From the NCBI RefSeq assembly GCF_023343835.1, contig NC_064447.1, positions 6,464,001-6,528,000 of the forward strand: a stretch of 64,000 bases of DNA, given 5' to 3'. Each line of letters opens with the position of its first letter. Position 1 is the first letter of the stretch. The position numbers and the translations under genes were made by a program. The notes beneath the pieces are model-generated. The model was given only the letters and a program-made list of their open reading frames with translations. It ran no database searches and was not told the origin of the DNA. The stretch comes from Lagopus muta (lineage: Eukaryota; Chordata; Aves; Galliformes; Phasianidae). Shown here piece by piece: positions 1-10,800 of this stretch.

Positions 1-3000
1 AGTAATCAGAACATCTGAAATGAAGGTAATTAGTAAAAGCACACCAAGAAGCCCAACCTGCTGAAAAATCACACCAAGGACTGCCAGTACTTGATGTCCT
101 ATACAAGAATCTGATTCATGGTTCACAAGCTTCCAGCGTGCTACACCTCCTATTAACTCTGTGAGATCTGACTTTGTCAGAGACGCTTCTTCGTGGGAAA
201 TGTTGTTGGATATCCTGGAAAGTTGGATAGTATCTGTATGTTCCTTCTTGCATGTCAGCTTTAACTGGAAAAGCTCCCCACTTACATTGCACCTATGTGT
301 AAAAAGATACTGGAACTACAGTACAATTGTAGAAGCAGCTAAGCATCACTACTTTCCTTAAATGAAACTTCATCTTACCAAATAATGGGTTTTAAAAACC
401 TCAGAAAGTAATGAAATAAATGTGACACAGATGTTCACTAAGAAAAAAAAAAAGAACAAGAATGTTTTTACTTCATAGCAACCAAATAGGTCAAGCCATT
501 TCCTTCTTCAGGCAAATCCCAGAGGACCACAGAACACATGGTTTTCTAGTGGATTTTCTGTGTCTATCCCACTAAAAGGAAATACTGCCGTCCAAAATAT
601 TTGCAATACTAAGTTTTCCCATGAAATTGTTGGGAGTTGAAAGAAGGAAGTCATATGCAATTAAAAACAATTTGCTAGATGCTGAAGTTATACAAATGGC
701 ATAATTAAATATACTTTTACTATTTAAGCCACATACCTCCCCTATAGAACATACTGCTCTAAAAGAACACATAGCAAAGAGCTCAGAAATACCAGTGATG
801 GCAGTTCACACAAATTTTTTTCTTTGCTTCCATAAATCTTAAGGTAAAATGCCACGTGTTCATCACCACCGTGGGATTCCTGTCCTGCAGATCTACAAGC
901 TGACAGGTTTTTCCAATAAAATAGCTGCTACGTGCTTCTTTTCATCCTTGGTGAAAGAAGCCCATGGTCACTGTGTGCAAACTCTTCATTAAGATGAGTG
1001 CAATCCTTCAGCATATGCTTAAGGACTTCTGAACTACAGGATGACAAAGTGATTCAGCTTTATAAAAGGAAGAAAGAATCTGTAGAGATTCTTTATCGTC
1101 ACAAACCAGCACCCTTCGTGTAGCCCAGCCCCAGACAGAAGCTTGCAGACAGCGTGTGAACCCATGATCAGATTAAATCTACTCAGGCATTCAAACATTA
1201 AAATGAATACTGCATAGGAAAATACAACCTATTTCTTAAGTTTCAGATTGCAAAAGTCTTCAAAGGGTTTTGCATTGCCCTTTGTACAAGTCTTCTACAG
1301 ACTGTTCTTTAGGAAAGAGTAGATTAAAACATCTGATTTATTTCCTTGTCAATAACCAATGTCATTGTGAATCCACAGGCACCAAGACAAGAAACAGCTA
1401 GAAGAAACATCAGGAGGTCTGTTTTAGACTCGTTAAGCTTAATATGACAATTATGCAATCTTAAGATGTCAAACAGGCCAACATTTTAGCTGGGACAGAT
1501 GGCAGTGGAACCAGAGCAGGCAGTATATGCCGTGAGTCATCACTTCAAACATGATTGTTCAATTTTTATTTGCAAATTTGATTGTCCAGATGAAGATGTA
1601 CTGGAGAAGAGAGCATTAAGGCAAGCACAGAGCCCTGCAAATCCTAGCAAGAAGTTGGAAGCAGAAAGATGATCTTCCATATGAAAAAGGGATTAACAGG
1701 ACAGGAGGGGAGTGAGGAGCCAAGAGAGAAAAAGAAGCCAAGAAAGAGCAAGATTTCAAGAAGAAAAGCATAGTAAACAGGACTAGAGACAGCTGGATGG
1801 ACAACAAGGAAGGGAATGTTCTAAGCATGAGGGGTCAGGACAAGTGTGGAAAGGACCTAGGATGAACCTGGAGGAGATGCTCTTCAGACAGTGACTGCAA
1901 ACAGCTCATTCAATGACTTCCAAAATGAAAAGGAGATGGGGCAGCAGTTCAACAAGCAACTGTGGCCAAAGACGATGTAAAAAGAAACAGACAAAAGCAT
2001 GCTTGCTTAGGGAGGAAAGGAAGCGAGCAAAAGATAGCAGTGGATAAGATGGAGCTATAGTACAAGCAGAATGGCTTACAGCTTTTAATCAAGAGCTAAA
2101 AGCTGTGCCAGCAAGTGAGAAACTTATCGGTAGAAAAGATGGCAAGCAGAAGGAACTGGAGGAAAGCTACACTGCATTTCATCAACTTTCCCTTAAGAAA
2201 GCGTTGAAAATTCTATAAAGAAGGGGATCAGACTGAGAAACTTGATGTGAACTGCAGGATGTCTCCTGGAAAGCACTGTGCTGCCTTGAGACATGCAGCC
2301 CCTCACCTGGTAAAGGCTCTTACGCGCCACTGATATTACAAGACTGCAATATCCATTTTGTAACAGCAGCACACGGGAAAGCCACTTTCACATGGCTATT
2401 GCTGTGATTCCCAGACGTTGCTCTGCAAAGTACTCACTGTTCCTCCAAGCAAACTCTACAGGGCTTTTTCCTAAATGTAATAATCCACAGATGCTATGTT
2501 AGAGGCACACTGTTCCACTAAAACCCAGGTCCTGATTATGCTGCTGTGCACCAGCCCCCAAATCTCATTACTCAACGATTCAAGTCTGGCAGTCTCTGGA
2601 AATTTTATCAGCAAAAATGTAATGTCTTCTTCCCAGCCACAGCTACAAATACCAAACATTAGGCTAAGAAAAACCTTGACATGTTACTGCAATTAAGAAG
2701 TCTACTTTCTGATACCACTACAAGTAACTCATATTTACAATTAATTACTAATACTAATGCATTTGGGGATAAAAGTTAAGACCCTAATGAACCAACACGT
2801 AATCTGTACAAATTGAAGTAAGCTGAACACAGAGAAGTATTTATTTTGCAAAAAGAGACTTAGTTTGAAGCCCTGCTGGCTGACAGAAGACATTTATGCT
2901 GTTTCCTTTTGAGTTGTATGTCTGAATTTGCCATTATTTCTCTCCCTAGCACCAGGAGGTTAATCTGATACTCAGGTGCATTTTTTTGTTCTTGGCACTT

Positions 3001-6000
3001 TCTCAGCATTATTAGAACTCCAAAGAACTTTTGGGACAACTTTTTAAAACCACCAGCACCAGTTATCCACTTTGATGAGTCTGGAGAAAAACACAGTTAA
3101 TATTCTTCTTTATTAAATACATTTCTTATTTTGTGAGTTTCTTTTATTTTAAACAAAACATGCAAATTCAGTCTTGAATGCAATGCAAACGTCTATAACC
3201 ATGAGCAAGCCACTTGAACTCCCCTATCTTTAATATCTGCCTTTGAAAGACACTACAATCCACAGGTTGCTGAAATATACAGATAAAACAACTTTCCATA
3301 GAGAAATTTGGGGGGATGGTCTTTCCTTTTATTTACATTTAACAGCTTTTACCTATAAGCAGATAACTGCTCTGCCACGCAGAAAAATAGAAGTCATCTT
3401 GCTAAATCTGGTTTGGCAGCAAATCTGCTCTTCTGAATCTTCTGCAAGATGATCTGGTCCTCTGGTCCAACTCCTGATGGTCTGCCTCCATACCAGAAAT
3501 CCACGTGCTACCTGGCACCATTGCTGGCGAGCACAGCCAACAACTGGCTGCCAGCTAAACTGCTCTCCAACCCCAAGGAAAGCCTCAGCATTTGGAAACA
3601 AACAGCTCCAGGAGCAATAGAGAACAATAGAGAATCCTCACTGTCACAGTCAGTGCTAGAGCTTCGTGTATTTGCTGAGTACAAGCAAGATTTTAACCTT
3701 TTAGCACGCCTGATGAGAGTAATGAGAGCTCAAAACAAACATGCATACAGAAGTCACTCAGTACTCGATCCCATAGGCTTTTCCACATGGAATGGCACTG
3801 AGCTGGATTTGGAGACTACGAAGCAACTGCACAACGCAAGTTCAGAGGAACAAAGAGCGGTACTATGCCAGCCTGCCTTCGGCACACCTGCTGCAACGCT
3901 CCATGCAAAGATCCCGACTGAGCAGTACCACTGCTACAGGACAACAGAGAGCATGTAAGAAAAGCCTCGCTCAGATCACAGAATGTGTGATTTTAACCCA
4001 AGCGAGGAGAGGGAGGGGGAGAGACTTCCTGGATGAAGTGAACCACAGAGATATTTTAATCAGAACACAAAAGGAGGCTGAGACGAACACCAACTGACGC
4101 GGATCATATCGCATCAATAATCCATGCACACAGCCTCCGCTGAGAGCAACGGGAGGTTTGTGTGTAAATGGCTTGTACAGAATAAACGCATGCCCCCATT
4201 TAGACTCCACACAGAAGAGAGAAAACATCGAGAACAATTCCCGTGATTAACATTTCTCTTCTGCCAAGTGTTTCTAAAATAATCCTGACTTTACACAGCC
4301 CTGCTTTTATTCACAGCTTTCACAAGTGATGGCAAAATAGCTGACCCCATTTGTCAGATGAAGGAACTGAAGCATCAGATGCAAATGAAACTGAGGAGCA
4401 GGGCAGCAGGCAAAGCTGAACTGGGAACTGCATTTACCTTCTGAATCACAGTTTAGTGCCCTAGATATTTAGATGCTTATCTAGATCAAGCCTCTAATTA
4501 GGATGATTTGGCACAGTCCTCAAATAATTGTCCTGCTGCCTGCAGTACCTGTGCACACCGATAAGCTCAGCTGCACCAGTTTGTCACTTCACCATGAGAA
4601 TTTCTGGGGCACTGCTGACATCCTACAAAGGTTCCAGCACCAGACAGCCCTGCTGAGAACCCCTGGCAGACCCAGAGCCTCACTGCTTGGTAGCACCAAG
4701 GCGCACTGAAATTGGCTGTCAAATCAACACTTCCCACATGCTTTCCATTGTGCAAAAAGAAGGGGGAGAGGGGGAGGGAAGACTTAATTCAAAACAACAA
4801 TGCATTAGCTGGAAATGATCTAATTCTGGTGTTCCAAACTGACTGTGCTCCATAAGAAAAAGTCAGATAGGATCTCTAGTCAGGAAAAGAGTTCAATACT
4901 CACAAGAGACTAGCGTCAACCATCAAATACAGATAGGAGAAAAATGAACCATCTTATTAGCCTACAAATGTTTTACAATAAAGCCAAATAGGGAGGGATA
5001 TTTGAAGAAAGTCAAACATTCATTGGTGTGATACAAAATTAAAAGTTTCATTCTATATTAAATCTGACTTCTTCCTCCTCAGAAGCACTGCAGGACAGAC
5101 TGCCTCCTTCCAGGCTCTGGGTGCTTTTCTTCCTAAGAAAGTCTAGCTTTGAAACACACACACCTGACAGGACTGATTCAGCAAGAGGTCCATGTTCCAA
5201 TCTGAGCCTGGCACATCAGAACTACAACATGACACAGGGCTGGTGCCAACAGCAAGTATCTCCATCTCCCTCTCCTACAAATAAACAGCTCATAACACTG
5301 TGAAAATAATGTATGTTGAGTTTCGTCAATCTTCTGATTCCAGTGTTCAATTGCTTCCAATGATCATTTTTAAAGGAGAACTGGCTTGTTTCGTTCTTTG
5401 TTTTCCTGGCAAAAGACTTAAGCCCAACACTGATGAGGCAGGTGAGAGAGCTGAGAAATGGCCATGCTCCTTCAAGAGTTATTCCTCTGATTCATCGGAG
5501 CTTTTTTCTTTCCCAAGTTGTCAAAACAAACACCACACCCACCTGATTTCCGAGTTCTGGGCAATTACGTTTAAAATTAGCAATCACCGTGTAACTATTA
5601 ATCATACGAGCCTTAGCCATTATTTTATCCATTTAGAAACAAGCGATACCCTCAAACACGGCGCGTTTAACACTTGGCAGCCATCCGCACCGAGCAGCCG
5701 TTGGGTTACAGCGAATGTAGGGCAGCCCTGCAGCCACCGAGCACATGGAGCCGGCCGGGCACACAGCGGAGGGCTCCTCCAGAGGGAAGGGAGCTTTACG
5801 CACGAAGCACACTAGAAACAAGACGAAGAAAGCAGGCTGCAAACCCGCCGTCCTTCAGCCGGGACAGTCTGCAGCCTCCGAAAGATTAAAGATTAAAAGC
5901 TCCCCTAGGATGCAAGCCCCGATTTGCTAAAAGTGCTGTTTGGGAACATTAGCATCGCTGCCTTTAGGAACGGTTCGCCTTGTTTAAACTGGATGAACCA

Positions 6001-6505
6001 CTCCGGGATTATCACCGAGCCTCCATTAGGATGACACACAAACAGAAGCCCTCGCAGAGCATAATTATTCCTTTCACCGCTCGCACAAACGCCAGATACA
6101 CACTTTTCTCTCCCTCCTCCCCAGCGGACGCGCAGCTGCGCCCGGGGAGCGCCGCGATATCTCCGGGCGGGATCGGAGCCAACGCGGGGTTGTCACCGCG
6201 CCGACCGACCGACGGCCGGACGGCCGGGGCCCCGCCGCCCCGAGAGCGGCCCTCCGCTCGGCCGAGCCTTCCGGCCGCGGGCACGGAGCCCCATCGTGGC
6301 CGCCGGCACCGGCGCTGCCCCCGCGCCCGGGAGGAGCCGGGCAGGACGGGGCACGGAGCGCGGAAAGGAAAAAAAGGCGCGGTGCCGCGCCGCACGTCCC
6401 GGACTCGGCCGCGCTCCCCAGCCCCGGTCCGGGCGCGCCGGCCGCGAGCGAGCGCCGCCTCGGCACGGCGGCCAGGTGCGGGGCCGCGGCCCCTCCGCCA
6501 CTCAC
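1..6505 (-). other. CYTH3: CYTH3 intron 1 (5' part)
   Basis: I looked for the next CYTH3 exon (the coiled-coil segment that begins with an acidic-leucine-rich stretch) on the minus strand and did not find it, so this stretch is intron. It is AT-rich with no convincing exon. The 169-codon plus-strand ORF near 3,449-3,958 has no domain I recognise and looks like chance. A MIR-like SINE remnant lies near 4,340-4,463. GC content rises from about 5,650 onward into the promoter CpG island. Confidence 0.75.
4340..4463 (+). repeat. MIR-like SINE remnant
   Basis: The stretch keeps, in order, several landmarks of the MIR/CORE-SINE consensus: a CCCCATTT...CAGATGA..GAA.CTGA segment, an internal GGGCAGCAGGCA-like part, and a GAACTG..ATT...TTCTGAATC...AGT tail followed by a GTGCCCT-like end. 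It is heavily diverged, as expected for an ancient amniote SINE. The call is by eye only; a profile search could reject it. Confidence 0.42.
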
Positions 6506-7050
6506 CGCCACCTCCGCCGCCTTCTTCGTCCATGTTGGGGCCGCGCGCAGCGCGCTCCGCGACTGCCGCGGCTCAGGGAGGCCCCGGGCTCAGCTCCTCC
6601 CGCCTCTCTCTTCCTCCTTCGCCGCCGCGCTCCCTGGCCCCGGCCCTCCCCACCCGGCGCCGCCTCACCCCGGCGGCGGCCGCCGGCTCGGCCCAGCCGC
6701 CCGCCCCTCTCATGTGACCCGCGGAGGGGCGGGGGGGAGGCAGGGCCCGGCCGGATCCGTGCCGCCGCCGTCGCGAGGTCGGCTGTCCTCGCCGTGCTCC
6801 CTCCTCCTCTCGGGGGGCGGCCGTGCCCGGGCTGCGGGGAGCCTTCCGGCCGCCGTCTGCTTTTGGGCTTCCCGGCGCGGCCTGGCGGCGCTCGGCGCCC
6901 CGCACGAGTCAGGCAGGGAGCGGGAGGAGCTCGAGCCGCCGGCAGCTAGCTGAGAGAGGGGCTGGGAGGGGGTGGGGGAGCAGGCTGGGCGAGCCGGGGA
7001 ACGTCCGTAGAGCCGCCGGGACTTCGAAGGTGTCCCAAAGGGAAAAAAGA
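5950..7050 (-). promoter_or_regulatory. CYTH3: CpG island with the CYTH3 promoter
   Basis: About 1 kb is very rich in C, G and CpG dinucleotides and contrasts sharply with the AT-rich DNA on both sides. It straddles the CYTH3 initiator codon, so the core promoter and 5' UTR most likely lie between about 6,534 and 6,950, read leftward. No TATA box is apparent. Several long ORFs in all frames here come from the scarcity of stop codons in GC-rich DNA and are not genes. The island extends several hundred bases upstream of the CYTH3 start, leaving room for divergent plus-strand initiation. Confidence 0.8.
6506..6533 (-). CDS. CYTH3: Cytohesin-3 (ARF guanine-nucleotide exchange factor), coding part of exon 1 only
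   Basis: The minus strand reads ATG then Asp-Glu-Glu followed by a glycine run, and after nine codons plus one base runs into a consensus GTGAGT donor. Human CYTH3 begins Met-Asp-Glu-Asp-Gly-Gly-Gly-Glu-Gly-Gly, and its first coding exon is equally short. The start sits in a CpG island, and the gene lies next to the FAM220A-RAC1-DAGLB block as in human. Cytohesin-3 (GRP1/ARNO3) is known to activate ARF GTPases at phosphoinositide-rich membranes through Sec7 and PH domains. None of those domains is encoded here; all remaining exons lie off the left edge. The reading frame continues past the donor as a long GC-rich ORF on the minus strand, which I take to be intronic read-through. The assignment rests on a very short peptide plus synteny, and the splice position is a clean consensus. 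Confidence 0.82.
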
Positions 7051-7117
7051 GGTGGGGGTGACAGGAGGGTGAGGGACAGGAGCTGGGCTGGTGCCATATT
7101 GTGAGAGGGTCGAGTTG

Positions 7118-7208
7118 GGTGTCTGAGTTGGGTGGTCCCGTGTGGAGCCAGGAGCTGGACTCGATGATTCTTACGGGTTCCTTCCAACTCAGAATATTCT
7201 ATGAATCT
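7118..7208 (+). repeat. CR1 LINE, 3' tail fragment
   Basis: The segment carries the standard chicken-repeat-1 3' end: a GTGGAGCCAGGAGCTGGACT block, then CGATGATTCTTACGGGTTCC, CTTCCAACTCAGAAT and a final ATTCTATGAATCT, the degenerate octamer tail of CR1. It is severely 5'-truncated, as nearly all CR1 copies are. It abuts the upstream edge of the CYTH3 CpG island. The left boundary is approximate; diverged CR1 sequence may begin somewhat earlier. Confidence 0.85.
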
Positions 7209-7367
7209 ACAACAGAGAAAGCCACGTCAGTAATGCAAAATACTGAAAATTCAACAGTTTGGTCAAATTAATAGTTACAATGAAGAAATTTAATTCATCA
7301 CAAGTTAGTCTGATTTGATTGTCCAAAAAGGAGCCTCGAGCTCACAGTGTTCGTGTTTTCTCTGCAG

Positions 7368-7613
7368 CCTTGCTTGCCCCTGGCTCTTGGGTCAGGTGCT
7401 GGAGCGCTGCTGGGTGCTTTTCCCGCAGTGGCTGTGGAAGTTTTGTCTGTCAATGGAGCTCCTCATACACAGTGCGGGATTTTGCACAGAGTGTAATGCC
7501 GGTTTTGTAAGAAAAAGAATTTGCCTGCTTACAGTCATGGGACTTGAAATACTGGTGGGATTTCTTAAGTACTTGCTAAGATGGGCAGTATGACACCACT
7601 GCAGCCAAAGCAG
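7368..7613 (+). ncRNA. Candidate exon of an unannotated plus-strand transcript (speculative)
   Basis: The segment is preceded by a good acceptor (TTTTCTCTGCAG at 7,356-7,367) and ends in a strong donor (CAG|GTAAGC at 7,611). It lies just upstream of the divergent CYTH3 CpG island. The open frame across it encodes nothing I recognise. Isolated splice-site-like pairs occur often by chance, so this is only a candidate exon of a divergent long noncoding RNA. Confidence 0.15.
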
Positions 7614-10347
7614 GTAAGCAGGAGTGTGCTGGCACCAACCACGCTTCCTTCCTTCCCAGGAACCACCCCACATTATTTTTTAAAACCTTTAGTGGTAAAA
7701 TTTTATGCAGAAAGGAAACGGGGGGAGGAAGGGGTCAGCCAACAGGAAGGTATCAGGGTTTTCATTTTCCTGTTACGGGCTGGCATGGCACAGTGTGTGT
7801 AGTGGGGGCTGTCAGCAGTGCTCACCTCCTGACACCGCTGCTCACTGCTGTGCTCTGAATGCAGAGCTTTGGTTCTGACAGCTGCTGTGGTGATCAGGTG
7901 TCCCTCAGCAAGAAATCATAAGCATCACAACCTCTAAAATGCTCCCACACTCTCCTCTAGGTTTAATCACCGTATGAAAAGGAGGTGATTACATAAAACA
8001 GCACAGCCTTGGTAAGAGATGCATTTTCCAACTACGTAAAGTGCAATTAAGGATGACTTCAAAATCAGTTTGAATGCAGATGAGTTGACGGTGGGCTCTG
8101 AATATTTTTGCCCACTGAGCAAACTCTTAATTTACATTAGAGGGGAATCTGGTTGGTGAGAAAAATCCTGGTGTTGTTTCATCACAGATGTTTTCATTAA
8201 ATCTGTGTTTTTTTATGCATTTGTGTAAGATATACTCCATTCTTTTCCTGCTTTCATTTAGCAGTGTCATTTTTAATCTTCCAATATTTAAATATAACTT
8301 TTGATACAAGAAAAAATCTACTGCAAAGTAAAAGCCCAATCATTACTAGCAGAAAAGAGTGAGCTGTGGAGAACAGTCTCTCTTCCACCAATTCAGTGGC
8401 AGAATTCCTGCTGGCTTCAGTGGAAACAAGACTGGGTTTTAAAATAAAATAAATGGATGAATGACAAAGATAAAAACAATGTGTGATCCAAGCAAGGAAA
8501 AGAGACTGTCCTAATTATAAGTGGTCGGTTGGGATATTTTATATAAATGTCATGCTGAAATCAGACAAACTTGTGATGAATAAAATTTTGCATTATAACT
8601 TAATTATTAATTTGAGCAAATAGTTGAATTTTCAATATTTTGCATTACTGATGTAGCTTTCTCTGTTGTGGGTTTGAAATATATCTTGAGGAAAGTCTGT
8701 TACCTTCAGTCCCATGATAGTAGGATGACTTAACCTTACAAAATACAGAAGAGCACTAAAATTGTAGTGCCTTCTTCATGGCTGTGTGTCTCTGCAGTGG
8801 TGGCACACAGTCCTCAAAACTTCATTTTTTCCTGCATATTGTGTATTCTGCAAAGACACTTATTTTTGCGTGAGCCTGATCCTACACGTGTTCTAGGTGT
8901 AAAACTTAGTTCTGCATGCAGGGTTCTTACCAAGCAAAGCTGTTTAATCCTTAGGTGAGATATGTGATATAAATTTTAGAGATCTAAATTTTCATTACAT
9001 CTCCTTTTCCCATGTACTGCTTAAATCTGCCATGTGTGGCTGCAGAGCTAACCAGGGCAGGAAGAGATTTTGTGAAAAAGTCAACTAAACAGCCACAGTT
9101 CTGCACTGTAACCATGGCAGTTCTACCATGGGAGAACTATTCTTTAGTTCATGGAATTGCATAATAACAATACCACTGTAATTAATACTGGGCAGTTTCC
9201 TGCCAACAGAGGGACAGGTGCCAGATAGCAAAAAAGATTATAATCTCAACAAAATTTAGGGTATGCTCCAATAAACTATTTCTTACATGAATAATTCCCT
9301 CACATCTACTTTGTTTTCTGGAACTTTGATCGCTTTTCCATTTTGAAACACATGAATTTTATGCATCTCTCTGTGTTAGACTTTCAATCAGAAGGTTTTT
9401 GGAAGATGATTTGATCTTTTTTTTCTTTCTTGCCGTTCTTCTTGTAGTCATAGCTGGTTTTACAGGAGGTGTTTTGCCAGGTCTGTGTCACAAGTCTCGC
9501 CTTTTGTGCTGGAAGAAGTTCATAGTCTGTCATTTCTGCAAATAAGAGTCTCATAGTTGGTCTGTTTAAATTATCTTTAGGGGGAAATTGGGCGTTCTTC
9601 AGAACCGACTGCTGGCAGGGTTGATTCCCTTATGATAAGTGTGGTTATATGCCAGATTTTTAGGTGATGTGCTTGGTCTTTATTTTTCTCTTTGAGACAG
9701 CTTAGTGTCTGTTTTGATTAAGTTTGCATAAGAGGTAATTTATCATGTCGTGTTTCGTTTTAAAGGGTCAGGAGCACATCTGTTACGACATTTGTCGTAA
9801 CACAGAAGATGGGTGAAGACAACTGAGTGCCTTACATCATGTTTTAGTGGTCTGAGGATCTCATTAAATCTTGAGTCATTTCTATGGATTGCAATTTAAA
9901 CCAGCTTGCAAGCCATAGTGAATGAAAATCACTTCCCACCCAACCCCCTTTATATATATACTTCTAATAATCGAAGAATGTAGGAGTCAAAAAGCCCTGT
10001 TGGTTCTCACATCCTTTCCTCAGCAAGAGAGAACTGCCTTTTATTCTGGATTGCTTTTTATCAGTCAATGGAAATACTGAAAAAGATCCTCATTATTAAT
10101 CTGGAATTTACTTGTAGAGAGAAATAAGGTTAATCTTACCTTGATAAGTTTCCCACTGTAAATATTTCAGTGATGTAAAATTCCATTTTGTGATGATAGA
10201 TGTTGTAAACTTTTCATTTCTAACCAAAAGCAATGGCTATGGTGGTGTCCTTTACATGGGCAGCAGTAGAAAGCTAAATACAAGTAAAATTGTATTATGA
10301 GGCTTAACCTTAACCACTCTGATTTTTTTATTTTTATTTTTTTTCAG

Positions 10348-10800
10348 AACAGAAAGAAATAAAGTGACTGCCACTGTGGCATCAGGCTGGATGTCAGTAT
10401 CCCACACAGGCCTGGGATTTTGAAAGCCCCAATTAATCTTGCTTTGGGAGCTGCAGCCCAACTGTAAGCCGTACGTGAGACCCGCTGTAGCTGTGTACAT
10501 ACGGCAGCAGCTGAGGGATTTATTGTGGTGATGTTGGTAACAAAGGAGGCCCACACGGCTCCTTCCTCCATGGTGTATCAGGGCTGCCATCCCTCGGTCT
10601 TTATGGCAGCCAGAGCGACAGGCTGGGCTCGCTGTGTTCGCTGACGGCACGCGGTGCCATAGGGGTCGGATGGGTGTCTTGATTCACCACTGAGCTGTCT
10701 GAAACGTAGTTGTGTATCTCCACATGAGCTGGCTCAGATCTGTCTGCTGGCAAGTCAGCCGTGCGCAGATCTGGATTTAATAAACGTGTGACCATAAATT
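10348..10800 (+). ncRNA. Candidate terminal exon of an unannotated plus-strand transcript (speculative)
   Basis: A 30-base T-rich tract ending in CAG (10,345-10,347) is followed by about 430 bases that are distinctly more GC-rich than the surroundings. A canonical AATAAA lies at 10,779-10,784. That is the layout of a last exon. No long plus-strand ORF crosses it. The opposite strand has a 132-codon ORF (10,252-10,650) with no recognisable domain. It could equally be an old, unrecognised repeat or retrocopy. Confidence 0.18.

Noticed and set aside
3449-3958. A 169-codon plus-strand ORF in CYTH3 intron 1
   Set aside because: It has no similarity I can recognise, no splice or promoter context, and an ordinary intronic position.
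5980-6949. Several 100-245-codon ORFs around the CYTH3 start
   Set aside because: They are low-complexity Arg/Pro/Ala translations of GC-rich DNA, open in many frames at once. Only the first nine codons of the minus-strand frame are kept, as CYTH3 exon 1.
10252-10650. A 132-codon minus-strand ORF in intergenic DNA
   Set aside because: It has no recognisable domain, and its end runs into a T-rich tract that encodes poly-Lys/Asn. The plus-strand terminal-exon reading is no weaker, so no protein is claimed.
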